Part shown: piece after piece, positions 24,101 through 38,249 of the stretch
Numbering within the stretch: the first letter of the stretch is position 1
How the letters are laid out: each line of letters starts with the position of its first letter
Assembly (NCBI GenBank): GCA_024362935.1
Contig: JANCRA010000004.1
Location: forward strand, 20,313,621-20,377,620
Origin: Setophaga petechia
Taxonomy: Eukaryota > Chordata > Aves > Passeriformes > Parulidae
Length of the DNA stretch: 64,000 bases
Direction of reading: 5' to 3'
Translations under genes and position numbers: made by a program
The notes under the pieces: model-generated
Told to the model about the DNA's origin: nothing
Seen by the model: only the letters and a program-made list of their open reading frames with translations
Database searches by the model: none

Positions 24101-27100
24101 TGAGGTGATAGTATCAGTTAAGTCAGAACAGCTGATGCTACTGTGTCTGAGTTATAAAATTGCATTTTCTTTTCAAGACACTACATGTTTTCTTAGGCAT
24201 GGGCTTAATTCCTCTAGGGTTGGCTGCTACTAAATATTAGTTCCTTTTACTACAATTTGAAAGCAAAGAAACCATTAGAAGGGATCAAAATATATAATAT
24301 AAAATATATTAATTACTCCTACTTACTTAATCCATTTTTAAAAACAGACACTGAGTCAGAAAAGCCATGAGAAAGAAGCACACCAGCTCACTTTTTAGTT
24401 ATGTTCTCAACAGCACTAATGGTTCTCAAACCTTTTTCCCCCTTAATTTGTTTACACTAAGTTGGTGTTGTTGGATTATAATACCAAATATTGTAGTAAA
24501 AAGTCTTTAGTTCCAAGTCCACATTCTCCAAATTAGAATACATTATACCCTGTTTTAAAGTTGACACAGTAGAAGTCAAGGGAAAACAGCACCTGCATAC
24601 TAGTTATATAACTTTGCCTTTATGGTCAAACTGATCTTCACTTCTGCCACTCAGAAGTTAATTACTCTGTCTATATTCTTGGATTCCAAAACCAGAAAAA
24701 TTCTGTATGAAGCTGGTTTAGTAAATGTGCAGATTACATGGAAGTAACAAAACAACTGAATCATGCAGGACTTCCAGAGTTTGTTAAATCAGTCAGAGAA
24801 GGGGAGGTCAGTAAATATTACTTTGCATGAGATGCTGCAGTGCACTGCATTGTATTGTGTGTTAGGGTAGAATTTTTAGTATTTTTTGTAATACAGGATG
24901 AGGAAGAGGCAAGAAAACCCATTGGCGGGGGGGATGTTTGCATGTGTATGCTTGCTATGTGATAAGGGGCAGATGGTGGTAATGGAACAGGGAAACATTC
25001 CTGATTTACTTGTGTATTCACCACTCTCATTTCTGTCAGCAATTTACTATGCTATTGTGAATTAATATAGAAAACTGACAAAATCATCTCCCCAGCTAAT
25101 TCAAGTTAATCAGAGGTTCTATTTTCCCCTGGAGAAAAGAAGGAGTTTAAGTTAAGTGGGAATGTGAGAGGGAAGACTTCCCAAGAAGGACAAAATGTGA
25201 ATGATTTCTAGTCTGAACCTAGTTTCAATTAAATAGTTGTATTCTTTTTACTAGTAAAAGGTTCTGAAGTTTGGGTAAACCTGAAATTGAGCACCTGCTA
25301 CTTCTCCTGTTGTAATGTGAGATTGTTCTTTTAGTTTGAACAGTCAGGAAGCTTTTTTCAGTGGTCAGTAAAAATATAGGGGCATTTTCAAAATGCTATG
25401 CTGTTCCCAGTGTTAGAATGTGGAATATGGAGAGTTTTGACCTGTCTGTTTTCTTCACCTTGGTACTACTGAGCATTTCTGGAGGAATAAATAGTGGCCT
25501 AAGCTCATTCACTTCACAGTTCTCAATTGCTGGGCTGATGTCAACGTACAGTCTTTTTGTGGTTTTATTCTGTAAATACAGCTACCTTGCTGTAATAAAG
25601 CTAAGGCATAAACCCTTTTCACGCTGGCTCAGAGATCCCCTCTTGTTTGTCCAGTGCCCAAGTTTAAATGTTGCTCAGCCAATGAGTCTGTCTGGTTTGT
25701 TTGACACCAAGGCACAGACTCTTTACAAAGTTTTGGCTAAGTAATTACTAACTGGGATGATGTCACAACCCTTTTCACTCACTGGATCATCAGAGCCTGT
25801 TTTTTAAGTAGCTTGATGTCAAGGGACATGTGATTTAAACATGGGAACTGTTTTGCACTGGTAAGCTGGTTTGCTGTCAACAGCCAGACTTCTATACAGA
25901 TTCCCATCTCAAAAAAAAAAGGAGCTGCTACCAGAGCATTTCTGTATTTTTTGTGTTACTGGCTCAGTATTTCCCACATGTCACTTTGATTTCTATGGTT
26001 AGGCCTCTCCTTGTAGGATTACTGGCTCAGTAACCTGATTTTATTCAGCTAGTGTCAAGATCTAATGGAAAAGAAAACTCAGTTGCCCCCAATATGACGG
26101 AGCTGGCCTCAAGGGACAGGTTTCACAGCACACTTTTTGATGTGCTACGTTAGCACACTTGGAGACAGGCATCTTCAGCTGCACAGGACAAGAGTTCTTC
26201 AACTATTCTATAGTTCACATTTTACAGAGAGCTTTATCGAATCCTGAGGCTTTTACAACTTCATATCACCACTAACCATCCAACTCTGTTGCCACACTCT
26301 GACACTCACCTTATTGATTTGAAATAAATCTAATAGTTTCTGTTTCAATACTAACAGATGGATCCTGTACCTAGAGATAGATCTTTCTTCTGTATTTGTA
26401 TGATTTTTTGCAACTCTGCAACATAAAGTTCATTTTTCAAATGGACCTACATGCTCTAACACTATCTGTTCCCATAGTGCATCATATAAGGATGAGTATA
26501 TGCATCACATATAAAATTTGATCTGCAGAAGCAGACATAGGTTTTAAAAGAAATCTTAAAGCAATGTGATTACTGTGGCAGTGGTGTGTGGATAAAGATG
26601 GAAGAAAACAGCAGGTAAGATATTTGGCTCTTACAGTATTAGTAAGCAAAAGGCTTACCTCAGTGTATTGTAATTACATTATTCCATTTGATTCAGTACA
26701 GGTTGTACATGTACAAACAAAAGAGCTGACAGAATTCCATTTGGTCAGAAAAGGAACAGGGGCCCTGTTTGAAGAAACCATTTTTTGCATCATGTTATTA
26801 AATGGAAGACTTAATCAGCTTGTCTGCCAGAAGAAAGCTTCCCGTTATTATATATAAATTGTGTTAGAAGAAAAACATTGAAGAAAACTGAAGAGTTGTA
26901 ATGCTGAATATAAGGTCCATGGTTCATCTATATGGTAGTCTAAGGTACAAAGAGCAGACTGAAACTTAAGTTTAGGGCTATGTCTTCTGGTACGTTTGAG
27001 TTTCAGCTTTTGTAAATAACTCAAGCAATTCCCTGAATGGTTTTATCAGTCAGATTTCTCCCCTGCACTTTTTCTGAGCTTTTTCCAGGTTTAGTATTAT

Positions 27101-30100
27101 TTTATCCAAAACAAATTACATCATGGAAAATAAGAAGTATTGTCCCGTGAAGCTGGTTTCAAAATATAGTCCACAGTAAGTTTGTATGAAATTACGAAAG
27201 ACTGATTTAAATCTGTTCAAGATCTTACCATCTAAGTCTGCTTGGATCTTTGCTTTGCTCAAAGGAGGCAGAAAGACTGGGAAAATTGCATATCCATCTA
27301 CTTAGAGCCAACTAAACTCTGGTTTGCCTTCAGAGACATACAAAAAATGACGTATTGCATGCTATCCTTTGTTTTACCCAAAAGCATTTCTATGGTAGTA
27401 TTATTTTTATACACTTATTCTAAGCAGAACATCTACTTGATTTTCTACATCAATCAAATGATAGTAAGGCAGATCTTCAGCAATATTAATTAACTGTTTG
27501 ATAAGTTAATAGAACTTATTATTGATTTACCCTAGCCAAGAATCTGACCTTTGCCATCTTGCTAAACCAGAGAAAACATTCAATCTGTGAGAAGTTGGGA
27601 CCAAGGTACCTCAAAAGCAAATGGATAATGCTGTGAAGACTGAATTTCTGACTTCTGTGGCATGCATCTCTTTGCATAGTCTCTCTGTTGTCTAAATCAT
27701 TTTTGAGAGGAGAACCATCTCCCTAACAACAAATCTATGAAGTTTGTTCTAGGAGTAGAAATGCACAAGAATTTTGATTGAATTTGCTAAAATAATCAAT
27801 ATTTCTAAATAGATAAATAGATCACAATGCTCATAATAGAGTGGTATTAGATGTAACAGAGGTGAAAGGAACCATAAATACACACTTTGAAATTGCTAAA
27901 GAAATTGGTTTTGCTAAGGCAGTGTAGCATACCCTTTGGGTATAAAGAAAGTATAGTTGTAGTATTTATGTTTAACCTTTAAAACAAATGCATTATTTTA
28001 GTGTTCTAAAATTTTCAGTTGCTATGTTTTAGTCATTACGTAAGCACAGCTTATTAGCATCTGGTGCCAAAGGAAATGGTACAGCAATCGCTTACCTGTG
28101 TAAAATACTATCTTCCCCTCCCTTTCCCGTAGGAAACAGGCCATTCCTCACACAGGCAAGCTATGTATTATAGTGTATTTATTCATGCAAGCTGTATATA
28201 GTACTAGTATATTTATGAGTACCCTGTGGGCACCCCTTTGCCAGCACAAAAATCGATCCCAGTGCTGTCACATTTGGGAGATAAAGGCTTTTGTCATTTC
28301 AAGGAGTGTGTGGTAGGCCTGCTGGAAGTTCAGAACATTTTGACGGTTAGCATATAATAGGATTGTTCAGTTTGACTGTGGAGAAAGGAACAGGCCAAGC
28401 AGAAAAGTAAGCATCTTGCATTTTAAAAGAGCAATTACATTTTATGCCTATTAAGAAAGATATTTTGATGTAGAAGGAAAAGGACATTTGCCAAAGAACA
28501 GAAAATACTTCTTCAGCAGTAGCTTGCTAAAAACTGCATAGTGTGCATAGATTTGCATGTAAAGGTGTGGTTAAAAGTACCTACATTCACATACCCATGC
28601 AGAACACAGCCACACACGAACCTTTCTGTAGTTTGGAATGCTCTTAAAGGATCCCAGTCATAATGGGACTTTGTTCACATGTTTCAAATAAACGCAATCA
28701 CACTTGAAATCAAATACTCACGGGCATGTAAAGAAATACTCCTTTCACTGTTGTTGAAACAGGTAACAACAAAGGTTTCTTTTATTTCCTGATTATTCAT
28801 TTTCCTACAACAAGTAAGCAACATATGTACATTTAAATGAGTATACATAAAAAAAGGAAGTCAGGAATAATTGAAACTTGTAAGCAAGGCAATATCTGAT
28901 AGAGATTGTCTGATTCAACAGAAATAATTTTTCCAGTTCTTACATTATATGTTATGGGTGAATGCTTTCCTTAAGGTCAGGTAGTGTGCACTCTGACTAA
29001 TTTTTTTTTTTCCAATTTTGGATATTCAAAACATAGAGTTAGCACACATTTGGAAGCAGCATCTAGAAAAATCACTTGATTTGTCAATCTCATCCTATAT
29101 AATTTTTGGCAACAGAACATATTTAATGAAAAAAGATCCACAGAACAGTCATGTGCTAGAAGACACCAGGTGGAGGCAGCCTCCCAACAGGCAGTGTCTG
29201 CCCTTGCTTCTTTTGATCCCAAATCTAATTTTGATCCTAATTACATATTTAGTTCTTTACAGGTCTACCATTTCACCCTGCATCATGATATTCTTTATAT
29301 AGATTCTCTGTGTTCTGTATGAGAATTCAACCTCCTCTGGTTCTGTTCCTTGGGAATCTTGAATTGATAGACAAATATTTTAACTTCTCTCAAAAGAGGA
29401 TGGGAAAATTTATTACTGTTTTTAAAAGCAAAAAATGGAGATTATTTGATGGAAAGATTATATGTTTTGATGTAATACATCATTTGAAAAATAAGAAATG
29501 CTACCCCATTCTCCAGAATAGAGGCTTAGTGCCTTTCTCATATTGTACAGTCAGCATGTTATATTTTATGTAATATTAAACTTGGCATATGTTTTGGTTG
29601 ATCTTCTTGGAAAAAACCTTTTCGTATTTGGAGAAAAGTCAAAGAACATAACAAAGCAAACAAGACTATTCCTGTCCTCTGTTTCTGAGATTTTATTGGA
29701 TGATTATGTGCTCAAGATTGTTTTGTTTTGGATTAAGAAGACTTGATCCATTCTCTCTTCAGGCAAAAGCTGTATGGCAGAGAATATATTTGTGCCACAG
29801 TTAGTTTGGGGCTTTTTTTGTTCCTTGTTCAGTAATACTAAATTATCCTTCAAAATTAGGACAAACACTCTGTAACATACCGATTTCAAGAGACAAGCAA
29901 TGATACTTTAGGAATAGCAATGATACTTGAAGAGTAGCAAATCTCACTATTGGGAAGTATGTTTGCTAATGAATTTTTAATTGAAAAAAAGCCTAGCAGA
30001 AACCCTCCCACCTTCTATTTAGTTTTGAAACATGTTGATACTCATTTTCTAACCACTGTTTCATGCTTGGAAAACGCAATTTGTACTTGAAAATATGAGA

Positions 30101-30544
30101 ATCTCTTCAGCTGCTGCTTGCCCTCTGAATTTTGAAGATGACTCTCGGTGTTTATTCTCAGGATATCATTCAGTACCCATATGCACATCTCAAGACACTA
30201 ATCCTCAAGGGTTTCCTTGGTTTCTTCCTTGGTTTCCTTGGTAGGTAGGATTCATTGCTCACCTGCAATATTGAAGCACACATACAAAAGCAAAAAATGA
30301 GTCCAGAAAAGGGAGCATGAGGTAGCTGCCGCTGTAAATTGAGCAATCCAGCTGCATACCCTAGGCTGTCCAAAGTGTACCCCACTCAGAGCTGGTGGAC
30401 ATCAGTTTTGAAAGAAAGATTTATCTGTTTGGGTAAGGTGGATTTAATGTTACTATGGTATAATTTTCTTAAGCTAAACTTCTTGCTTCTTGCTTTTACT
30501 CTGTAATGATGTGTTCATTTCAGTGTAATCAAAGACCAGTTAAG
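15126..30544. other. Long AT-rich non-genic stretch (15.4 kb)
   Basis: I find no exon, LTR, CR1 or RNA gene signature in this block. Minor items seen: three near-perfect copies of a 10-bp AAAAACAATG motif near 18128-18156, a doubled CTTGTGATAG near 15951-15970, a 7-bp stem/3-nt loop hairpin TGTGCTA-CGT-TAGCACA at 26141-26157, and an AT-only patch near 24290-24325. The longest frame is 25361-25744 (127 codons, +). It has hydrophobic segments but no recognisable domain, start context or splice structure, and I treat it as chance. A real but unfamiliar conserved non-coding element could be present and would not be recognisable without alignment. Confidence 0.5.
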
Positions 30545-30795
30545 AGTCACAGAATGACAGAATCATAGAATAAACTGAGTTGGAAGGGACACACAAAAAT
30601 CAAGTCCAATTCCTGGCCCTGCACAGGATGGCCCAAGAGTCACATCAAGTGCCTGAGAACACTGTCCGAATTCTTCTTGAGTCTAGACAGGCTGGTGCTG
30701 TTACCACTTTCCTGGGGAGCATATTCCAGTGCCCAAACAGCCTCTAGGTGAAGAACCTTTTCCTATTATCTGACATAAACCTCTTTTGATTAAGG
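30545..30795 (-). mobile_element. CR1 LINE 3' end (5'-truncated)
   Basis: The + strand starts with reverse-complement octamers (CACAGAATGACAGAATCATAG). It continues GAGTTGGAAGGGACACAC, ATCAAGTCCAATTCCTGGCC, CTTCTTGAGTCTAGACAGGC and TGGGGAGCATATTCCAGTGCC. These are the successive blocks of a CR1 3' end on the minus strand. About 250 bp remain. It is diverged from the copies at 10034 and 14325, so it is probably another subfamily. Confidence 0.9.
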
Positions 30796-33700
30796 AGAAT
30801 GCCATGCTTTGTCTCCTAACAAGCCTGCTTCATGTGTACCTTTTTTTTTCTTTTTGGGAGCAGGGAGTAATTAAGGATTAGGAACAAGATCCACTGTCCA
30901 GCTGATGCAATCTTGTATATATGTGTAGACTGATGATTTGATAGTTTGGTCTTGAATTTTTCTTTTACAGTTATGTTCTTTGAGACTCAGGCCACTTAAA
31001 ACCCAATCTATTAATTTTCCCCTAAAACTTAGGTAAAACTCAGCCCTTATACAAGTTTGAAGAATTAATTTAATAACTGCTTCCCCTTAAGCATAATGAT
31101 ATACAGTGAGTGGAAGGTTTCAACTCTTTGCTTTATGCCGAGAAAGAAGATCTGTAGTTCTTTCATAAACCATAGGAACTATATTAAAATGAAACACTGG
31201 ATCTAGGATCTAATGTCTAATAGAAACTGTATAACTAATATATTATTACTTTTTGTTTTTATTTCAAATTTGGTATTTGTAAATTATTATTGGCATCTGC
31301 AGGCATTTTGATCTTGCAGGCTTCTTGGTTGTAATATGAAGGAATACATAAAAAATATAAAGAAGCAGAGAGCAGAATATCAAATGAAAAATATCGAGAA
31401 ATACCGGTTTGCAACCAAAATAAATTAGTCGGTAATGTGCATACTAGATATGTTCAAACTGGAAAATACTCTGTTTTCTGTTGTCTCTTCAAAAAGTCAC
31501 AAATTTGAGTTATCAACAATGCTCTGTGTCAGTTTTTTAGCTCAGATATGGTCTGTAAAAACACAGCTTGAATACATTTTTATTTTGTTCTAATCTTGTG
31601 TTGATGAGGAAAACAAGGATAGTTGCATTATAATGAAAAATTGAAATATTCATAATCTGTATTGATTATGAGTACTAATTATATTTGTGGTATGCTTGGG
31701 TAAGGAATATATACACGTACACTTCCATTTGTTCCTGTATTTATCTTCTCTTCCAGACAGCACTACTGGCTCTTTTTGGAAGCAGGATAGTGAAGATGTT
31801 TGTTTTGGCCCAGAAAATTTTTAATGCATTCCTACAGGAACAAATCTGCTAAGAAAGTACTTTATGTCTTGGTAGACTTTAAAAAAAATTGATAATCATA
31901 TTATGAAGGTAAAGATAGGCAAAAAAATGCACATGCATGTGTGTGCGTTATTGTATTGCTGATGACTGGATTAAATGTACATTCAGAAAAAGTACCCTTG
32001 TGAGGGTGTAAATTTTTAGAACAAAAATGTGACTTATAAACAGCAGCTTGTAATTTGTACCTGCCATTTTCATTTCTAGAGATCCTGTAAGTGGCGTTTT
32101 CTTATTATAGCCAAACCAAAGCCAAAGTACTTAAAATTGCATTCATGTAGGTTTTTTTATGCAATGCATTGATCTGCTCATTTTTTGATTTAAAAATTAT
32201 CTTAAATTAGTCACATTTGAAAGCAAATTTTTAAACAGTTGTTAGTGAGTAACTAAAAGAGTACAATAGTTTCCTGATATTAAAAAGGGAAAAAAAAGTT
32301 ATCCCAGAAACTAATCACTGTAAAGTAAAGGGAACATCAACTATGATATGTGTGCCATGTACCCATGGCTAGTGGGATACATTTCTGTGTATCACACTTC
32401 ACAGAAAGGAAAAACATGGCTGGCAGATAAATAAATATTCTATAAACTTTTGCCCTTCTCTACTGAAAGGAAATACCCCTGTAACTTGATATTTTCCCCA
32501 TAATTATTGATTTGCCTTTTCAAATATAGCTTCTAATCTCTTTGCTCAGTGCATTCTCATATTTCAGTGTGTAGACTATTCTTTACTTAAAATAAACCAT
32601 TATAGGAAATGAATAATATTATCACATAGGATTTTTGTAGATAAAATGTACATATAAGTCCCAATTTTAAATAAGTGACTTGATTTTTTTTATTTAATTT
32701 TTTTTCAATTGTTAACAGGAAGTATTTAATGGGGAGAAAGCCATCTTGCAGATAAGTACCAACTATCTGTTACTGGTTATGCTACTACTTGCATGCTATA
32801 AGGGTTAATGAAAAAATTAGCAATTTTGCACCAACACCAGTATTCAGCATCTCATACCTGTACGTACCATATAAGTGAGCTTCTCATCTCTCTTATTTCA
32901 TGGTGGCTAGCTGTAGCAGCTCCCCAGCTCTTCCTGAAACCCACTTTTACCAATTTCTCCCAGGTGTTTCTCTTACATCTTGAAGGTGTTTGGTGTTGTA
33001 GAGAAAAAATCTGGCTACATGCCCAATTCTCATGGTGTTTTTATTGCCTCATAGAGATAAATTGCTTTCTGTTTAATTTAAACAGGAATCCACATTTCTG
33101 CTTTGATTCTGGAGATGCAAGATAATATCAAAGAAAAAAAGCTTTAAACTAACAACTGAAGCGAACTCAGTGATAGTCTTTTCTGGTCTTATCCTCCTTT
33201 TTAGCCTGATCCTTTTCTTTAGCAAAGAAGTCCCCAAGTCTGGAGATGTTTTTCCTGTCCTTTGGAGAAGGGCAATCAGGATGTCAAGGCAAGACTATAG
33301 GTGATAGCAAAAGACAAAAGATTTTTTGTTTTGTACTGTCTTGACTCTTTTGAGGTAATTTTAGTTCTTCTTTCTTCACATGGTGATCTGTCATTTGATG
33401 AGCTGTGTTGGTGAGACATCAGAAAAACACAGGGCTTTCCTTCCTTTTCCCAATGCTCTCTCCCTCTGTCACGCTCTTTCTGTCCACCTCTATTATCAGA
33501 TCTTCTTTTGCCTGCCTCTCTGAATAACCAGTAATTTTTCCAGTAAAATGTGGATTTTAGTCTCCCTGTACAGCCAGTGTCCTCTTAATGGGTCTGTGAT
33601 AGTGTCAAGAGCCCTGTATTTCCACTTCCTGCTTAATGTCAGTAAGGATCCACAACTGATGTTTTCTTAAAATATCATCTATTAAAAGCAGAAAGCAGTT

Positions 33701-33834
33701 ACAAAAGGTGTCACATCAAAAGACCAAACATGCTAATGAACAAAACACTATAAAAATAGTGCTGTGTTTGCATGGCTGACTTCCAGGAGAAAACTACTCT
33801 CTTTACAAGCAGCCTGAATACAGTTCCAGAAGAT
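30796..33834. other. AT-rich non-genic DNA
   Basis: No gene or mobile-element signature is recognised. The 105-codon + strand ORF at 32808-33125 has no visible domain. A pyrimidine-rich patch lies at about 33430-33540. Confidence 0.5.
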
Positions 33835-34150
33835 CTTTAGGCACAGTAAAGGTGACCTGGTGATGGGAATGTGCTATGGACCTCCTGGCTGGGGTAAGGA
33901 AGTCAGCAAAATATTTTTTAATTAACCTGAAGACTGGTTACAGACTGTGAGCAAGGTGAAGCTGTCAGGGTGACAAGAATTTGATGCCCAGCAACACAGC
34001 TAAAAAGGTGCAAGGATGTGATAGGGCTTTGGTCACAGCAGACATGAGGAAGTAGATTCCACTGTGGATGAGGGAAACAAATAGCAACAAATAGATCCTT
34101 TACTTAAAGGGAGCAAATCTGGTCATACTTTGGAAGCAAGCTGATCGCAG
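33835..34150 (+). mobile_element. Possible degenerate LINE fragment (CR1-like endonuclease motif)
   Basis: The + strand at about 33852-33905 encodes GDLVMGMCYGPPGWGKEV in one frame. This resembles the G-D/V-G-V-C-Y-R-P-P block found in CR1-type endonuclease domains. Flanking sequence does not continue convincingly in any frame. The call rests on one short motif and could be coincidence. Confidence 0.3.
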
Positions 34151-36827
34151 ATTAGTTAAAACTTTGTAATTTTGCTAAAACCTGTGGATCCCCTGGCTGA
34201 CAAGGTCTAATCCTTTTTGCCCTGTATTATTAATTCTCCCTTACACTGTATGTAACACTTGAGTCTCCTCTGAGTGCATAATGGTTTTTTTAGCTTTTTC
34301 TTCAAAAATTGGGGAGAAAGAGGTCTACATCAGCCTAGCTGTTTCAGAAATGTTGGGCACAGTTCAGAAATTTTCAGAAGGATCATGTTTAACTGATGAC
34401 AAGTGAAGTTCAGAATCACACAATACTTCTCTGTGAGTTGCTTTTTAGGATTTGGGGCTGTGGAAACTGTATGCCTTTATAATATGTGAGCAAAAACCTA
34501 CTGTGCTTCTCAGGTATAGTATGCTCAGTTTAAAATTGTTTTTCCTAGGCAGCTGAGTTGTATTTAAATACACAGTGAATGAACTCATCTTTTAAAAAAG
34601 TGTTTGAGTACATAGCACTGACATTTTAAAACAAACATTTTAACTTCTGCAGAACTGGGTAGTGTTTATGACTTCAGGGAACACAAAAAGATTAAAGAAA
34701 TGCTAACATTTCAATGCAGAGAAATTATGTGAATTTAATTTCTTCAAAAAGAAATGGAAAATGGTCTTTTGCCAGCACAGTATGTGCTGCTTTTTCTCAT
34801 GTAGGTAAATTATTAGATACATGATACATGATCTAATGTGGTTTCTGAATATCCTGCATCTCAACCATTTTTGATATTATTATCAGTGGAGCTTGATGTC
34901 ATGATAGACAACAATCACAAAAGTAAAGGCAACTAGTATGGAAGAAAGCATATCAAATCTATCCTAGTGTTTTCAAGAAAAAACATTATCTCAATAATGA
35001 CCAAACTAACAAAAATGTGGAGAAAATAACCCGAATTAACCTGAGCATATGTGTGTATAACACACTGTTGTTTGCCTTTTCAAATGTATAAGCTGAAGGA
35101 GAGGAGCAAACATAAAACTCTACCCATGGAAGAATTATCTGGATTTGTGACACTCCTTAGAGAACTTTAGTCCTGTGAATTTGAATGGATTACCTGGATA
35201 AATGGATATAATATTTCCCTATGTGACAGATATAAGTTGGTCATAATATGTCAGAGAAAAACATGTTTATCTTCCTGAAAAGGAAAACACTTCTGTATCT
35301 CAAGTGATAAAAGACACTTCAAAGCAGACATAAACTAAGAAATATTCATGACTCCTAATCTGTCATAATCTTTTAAGGCTGTATGTGAGAGCAGAGTGGG
35401 TGCTGTTTTATATTTGTGATTTACAGCACCATGTGCGGGCAAAAAATGTAGTATTTTACTTATTCAAAGTCATAGATGAATTTCCCAAATGTTACAACAC
35501 GTCTTGCACATAACATTCATATTTAGAGATGATGTGTCACAATGAAGTAAGTGGCATCCACAAAATAGTAAATCAATAGAGAACAATTTGCCAAAATTAC
35601 CCCCCCCCCGAGTTCACTGCTGCTCAGAATTTCATGGTGAGGTAATCAGAACATGCTCAGGAAACTCTAAGCCTTTTTAACCTATCTTTTTTGCTACCTT
35701 GGTCTGCTAGGGCAGCTGTTGACAGAAACCTGTAGGTCACTCTTGGCTAGTGAGAAGTCCCCATTCGAGGCCAATGCCTGTGGTGGGACTGTCTGGAGTC
35801 AGGCTTTACCAAACCTACAATCTTCAATGCTCCCATGTGGATGGCAGAAATTTCCCTAAGGCAATATTTTTGCAGTCCAAGCTGCTGAGTGGTCTGTGGG
35901 ATAAGATAGCAGGACCAAACCAGCTGGCCATTACTGGTACATGACTGCATACAACACTTCTAGTGAAGAGGTTTTTAGTTGATATATTCCCATAATTTCT
36001 TACTGATGAATTTCTAGATATCAGTGTATGCAGTATATGTATTTCTCCCTGCCCCAGCATTGTAACGGTGTTTATAAAAGGATGTTTTTTATGTTATGTT
36101 TTGCTGAATTATATTTAGATTTGTTTGCTTGGACTTAGTAGTTGCATGTAATATGTGAAACCTCATAGTGCCTGCTGTTAGTCCTCCAAACACAACTAAA
36201 AACATTAGTTCAAAGAATTCATCATTCAGATACTGTTTTTCTGTTCTAGCTCTGGAATATGCCTTTCTTTGAGCCTTAAAACTCTGTCAAAATAAATCAG
36301 AAGCACTATATTGAATTTAGGGGTTGGCCAAGATTTTTTCCTGAGTATATGTTGCACATCAAGTTCTAATCTCATAAAATTGTAAACAAGCTTAGTGGAA
36401 GAATTTTTTTCATTTTCCCATAAGTAGATAAATTTTGTGTCCATTTCTGCTAGGGTGCCGGAACTATTTTGGGCGATATTACACAACTGTGCTTTGAATT
36501 CACAAGTTTACTTTCTAAATTTGACCTAATGGGTTTTACAGTTTCCACCACATATTAAATTACTCTTTGCACAAACTTTGTTTTCCTTACTTAATAAATT
36601 ACCACATTGTGGTCTAATAGAAATCTCTACCATCTTCAAAAAAGCAGTTTACATTCTCCCTTTGGAGGAATTTTTATGTGGCAGGGGTAGGAAAAAGGGA
36701 TGTTGAATTGGGCAAGGGGGGACAAGGGGTCGAGCACAAAAAAGTGATGAATTTAAATCAAATGACATTTCTGGATACCTAGTTCTCTGGCCATTATTTT
36801 GATTAAAGTTGAATCACACTTACAGAA

Positions 36828-36853
36828 GCTTTCAGGATAGCTGAAAGCTATCC
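36828..36853. repeat. Two overlapping, mutually exclusive hairpins
   Basis: GCTTTCAG (36828-36835) pairs with CTGAAAGC (36841-36848) across GATAG. Alternatively, GGATAGC (36835-36841) pairs with GCTATCC (36847-36853) across TGAAA. The loop of the first supplies part of an arm of the second, so a transcript could form only one at a time. There is no gene nearby to give it a role. Confidence 0.9.
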
Positions 36854-37817
36854 TTACTTCTCTTCCATGAAGTAAGCTAAATGCTTCAGATTTCACAGGA
36901 AAAAAAATCTGCTGCTTTTACATGCCCTTTTGGATTTTCTTCTGTGAGCCTTTCATATACTGAACTCCAGCTGATGTGGATGGAAATTCCACATATGGAG
37001 GGACTGGAGAGTCAAACCCCTTGCTTTTCACATGTTTTTCCCTCTCTTTCAAATATGCAGGAATGCAATCATTGTACTGGTGTTTTATAAATTTTTTTAC
37101 TATTTCCAGAGCTAGCTCCAGACTCTCAGCAGAAAACACAAAACCCTATCTTCCCATCCCCCCATCCCTCAGGGTTAAAGGCAGAATGACTTTTTTCTCA
37201 GTCTTAGGTCAGAAAAATTTGACTGTCTCATGAGAGATGATCAGCTGGGTGGTTTCTGGAAGAGGCAAGGGGAGACAGAGAACCAGGCTGTGTCACTTAG
37301 GAGGCAGAGGGCAGTGAAAGGTCAGTGGGTCCGTGCCTTACTGTCTCCCTGGTTTTTTCTCTTCTTCACATTCTCCCTCAGCTGCCACTCTGTTGCCTTC
37401 TCAAACACCTTAACTCTACTATATCTGTAAAAAAATTTTTATGAACTCTCTATAACTTGAGACACAGTAAAAGATGTAAGGACAGTAGCCATAATAAAAA
37501 CCATCTAATTACATACATTTAATTTTTTTTTTCTTTTTTTCTTTTTAAAGGTCAGTGACAGAATCTGTGGAAATATGTCAAAAGGAAAAATAATACAGAG
37601 TCTAGATTTGGGCTTTTTTTTTTTTTTTGAATGATCATAAGAGGGTAAACCTGCATGCATTGAGAAAGGATGTTCACCTTAAAATCTGTATTAAAAAAAA
37701 TATTGAAGTTCTGCTTTATGGTGCTGTATATAGCAGTCATAAATCAATACAATTGATGACTTGCACATCACTGAAGACAGGGACATTCTTTAATTTTAAA
37801 ATTTTTTTCTGGATTAT

Positions 37818-37865
37818 ATTTTCATTTTCTTTCCTTATACTATTTTCATTTTCTTTCCTTATACT
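37818..37865. repeat. Perfect 24-bp tandem duplication
   Basis: Positions 37818-37841 and 37842-37865 are identical (ATTTTCATTTTC followed by TTTCCTTATACT). This is most likely recent replication slippage in a pyrimidine-rich strand. Confidence 0.97.
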
Positions 37866-38249
37866 GTTTAATGTCAAATTGTTTAGACAATCAGTACACA
37901 TGCCCCCTCTTTGTTTTTATTAAGAAAAAAAATTTTGCAATAATGCCTTTTGTAACTGACATTTTGAGAAATTTCAAACAAAACCTGACCGATATAATTT
38001 TTGTGTGCAGTTAATGCCTGCAATCTATAAACAATCTATAAAGTCTGTAAGGCAGTGCCAGCAAAGAATAAAAAGTGCTCTCTGCTCCGGAGAGCATCTG
38101 ATAGGCAGTGCCTCAGCTCCCAAGTGAATTGCAGTATGTAAGCCATCAGAGCTGATAAAATGTCTCTGAGAAAGGCTTTTTCTGATTCTACAAACATTTT
38201 CAAACTCTTTGGTCTTCCACAGAGGAGGGTGTGTAAGCAGGAAAATTGC

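Larger units (their letters stand above)
34151..38150. other. AT-rich non-genic DNA
   Basis: No gene or transposon is recognised. Contents noted: a run of about 9 C near 35600, overlapping hairpins at 36828-36853, pyrimidine/poly-T tracts at about 37518-37545 and 37612-37630, and a perfect 24-bp tandem duplication at 37818-37865. ORFs on both strands around 35747-36060 and 36881-37233 overlap one another and carry no domain signature. Confidence 0.5.

Noticed and set aside
25361..25744. 127-codon + strand ORF with hydrophobic segments
   Set aside because: Within expectation for chance over 64 kb on six frames; no domain, splice context or repeat identity.
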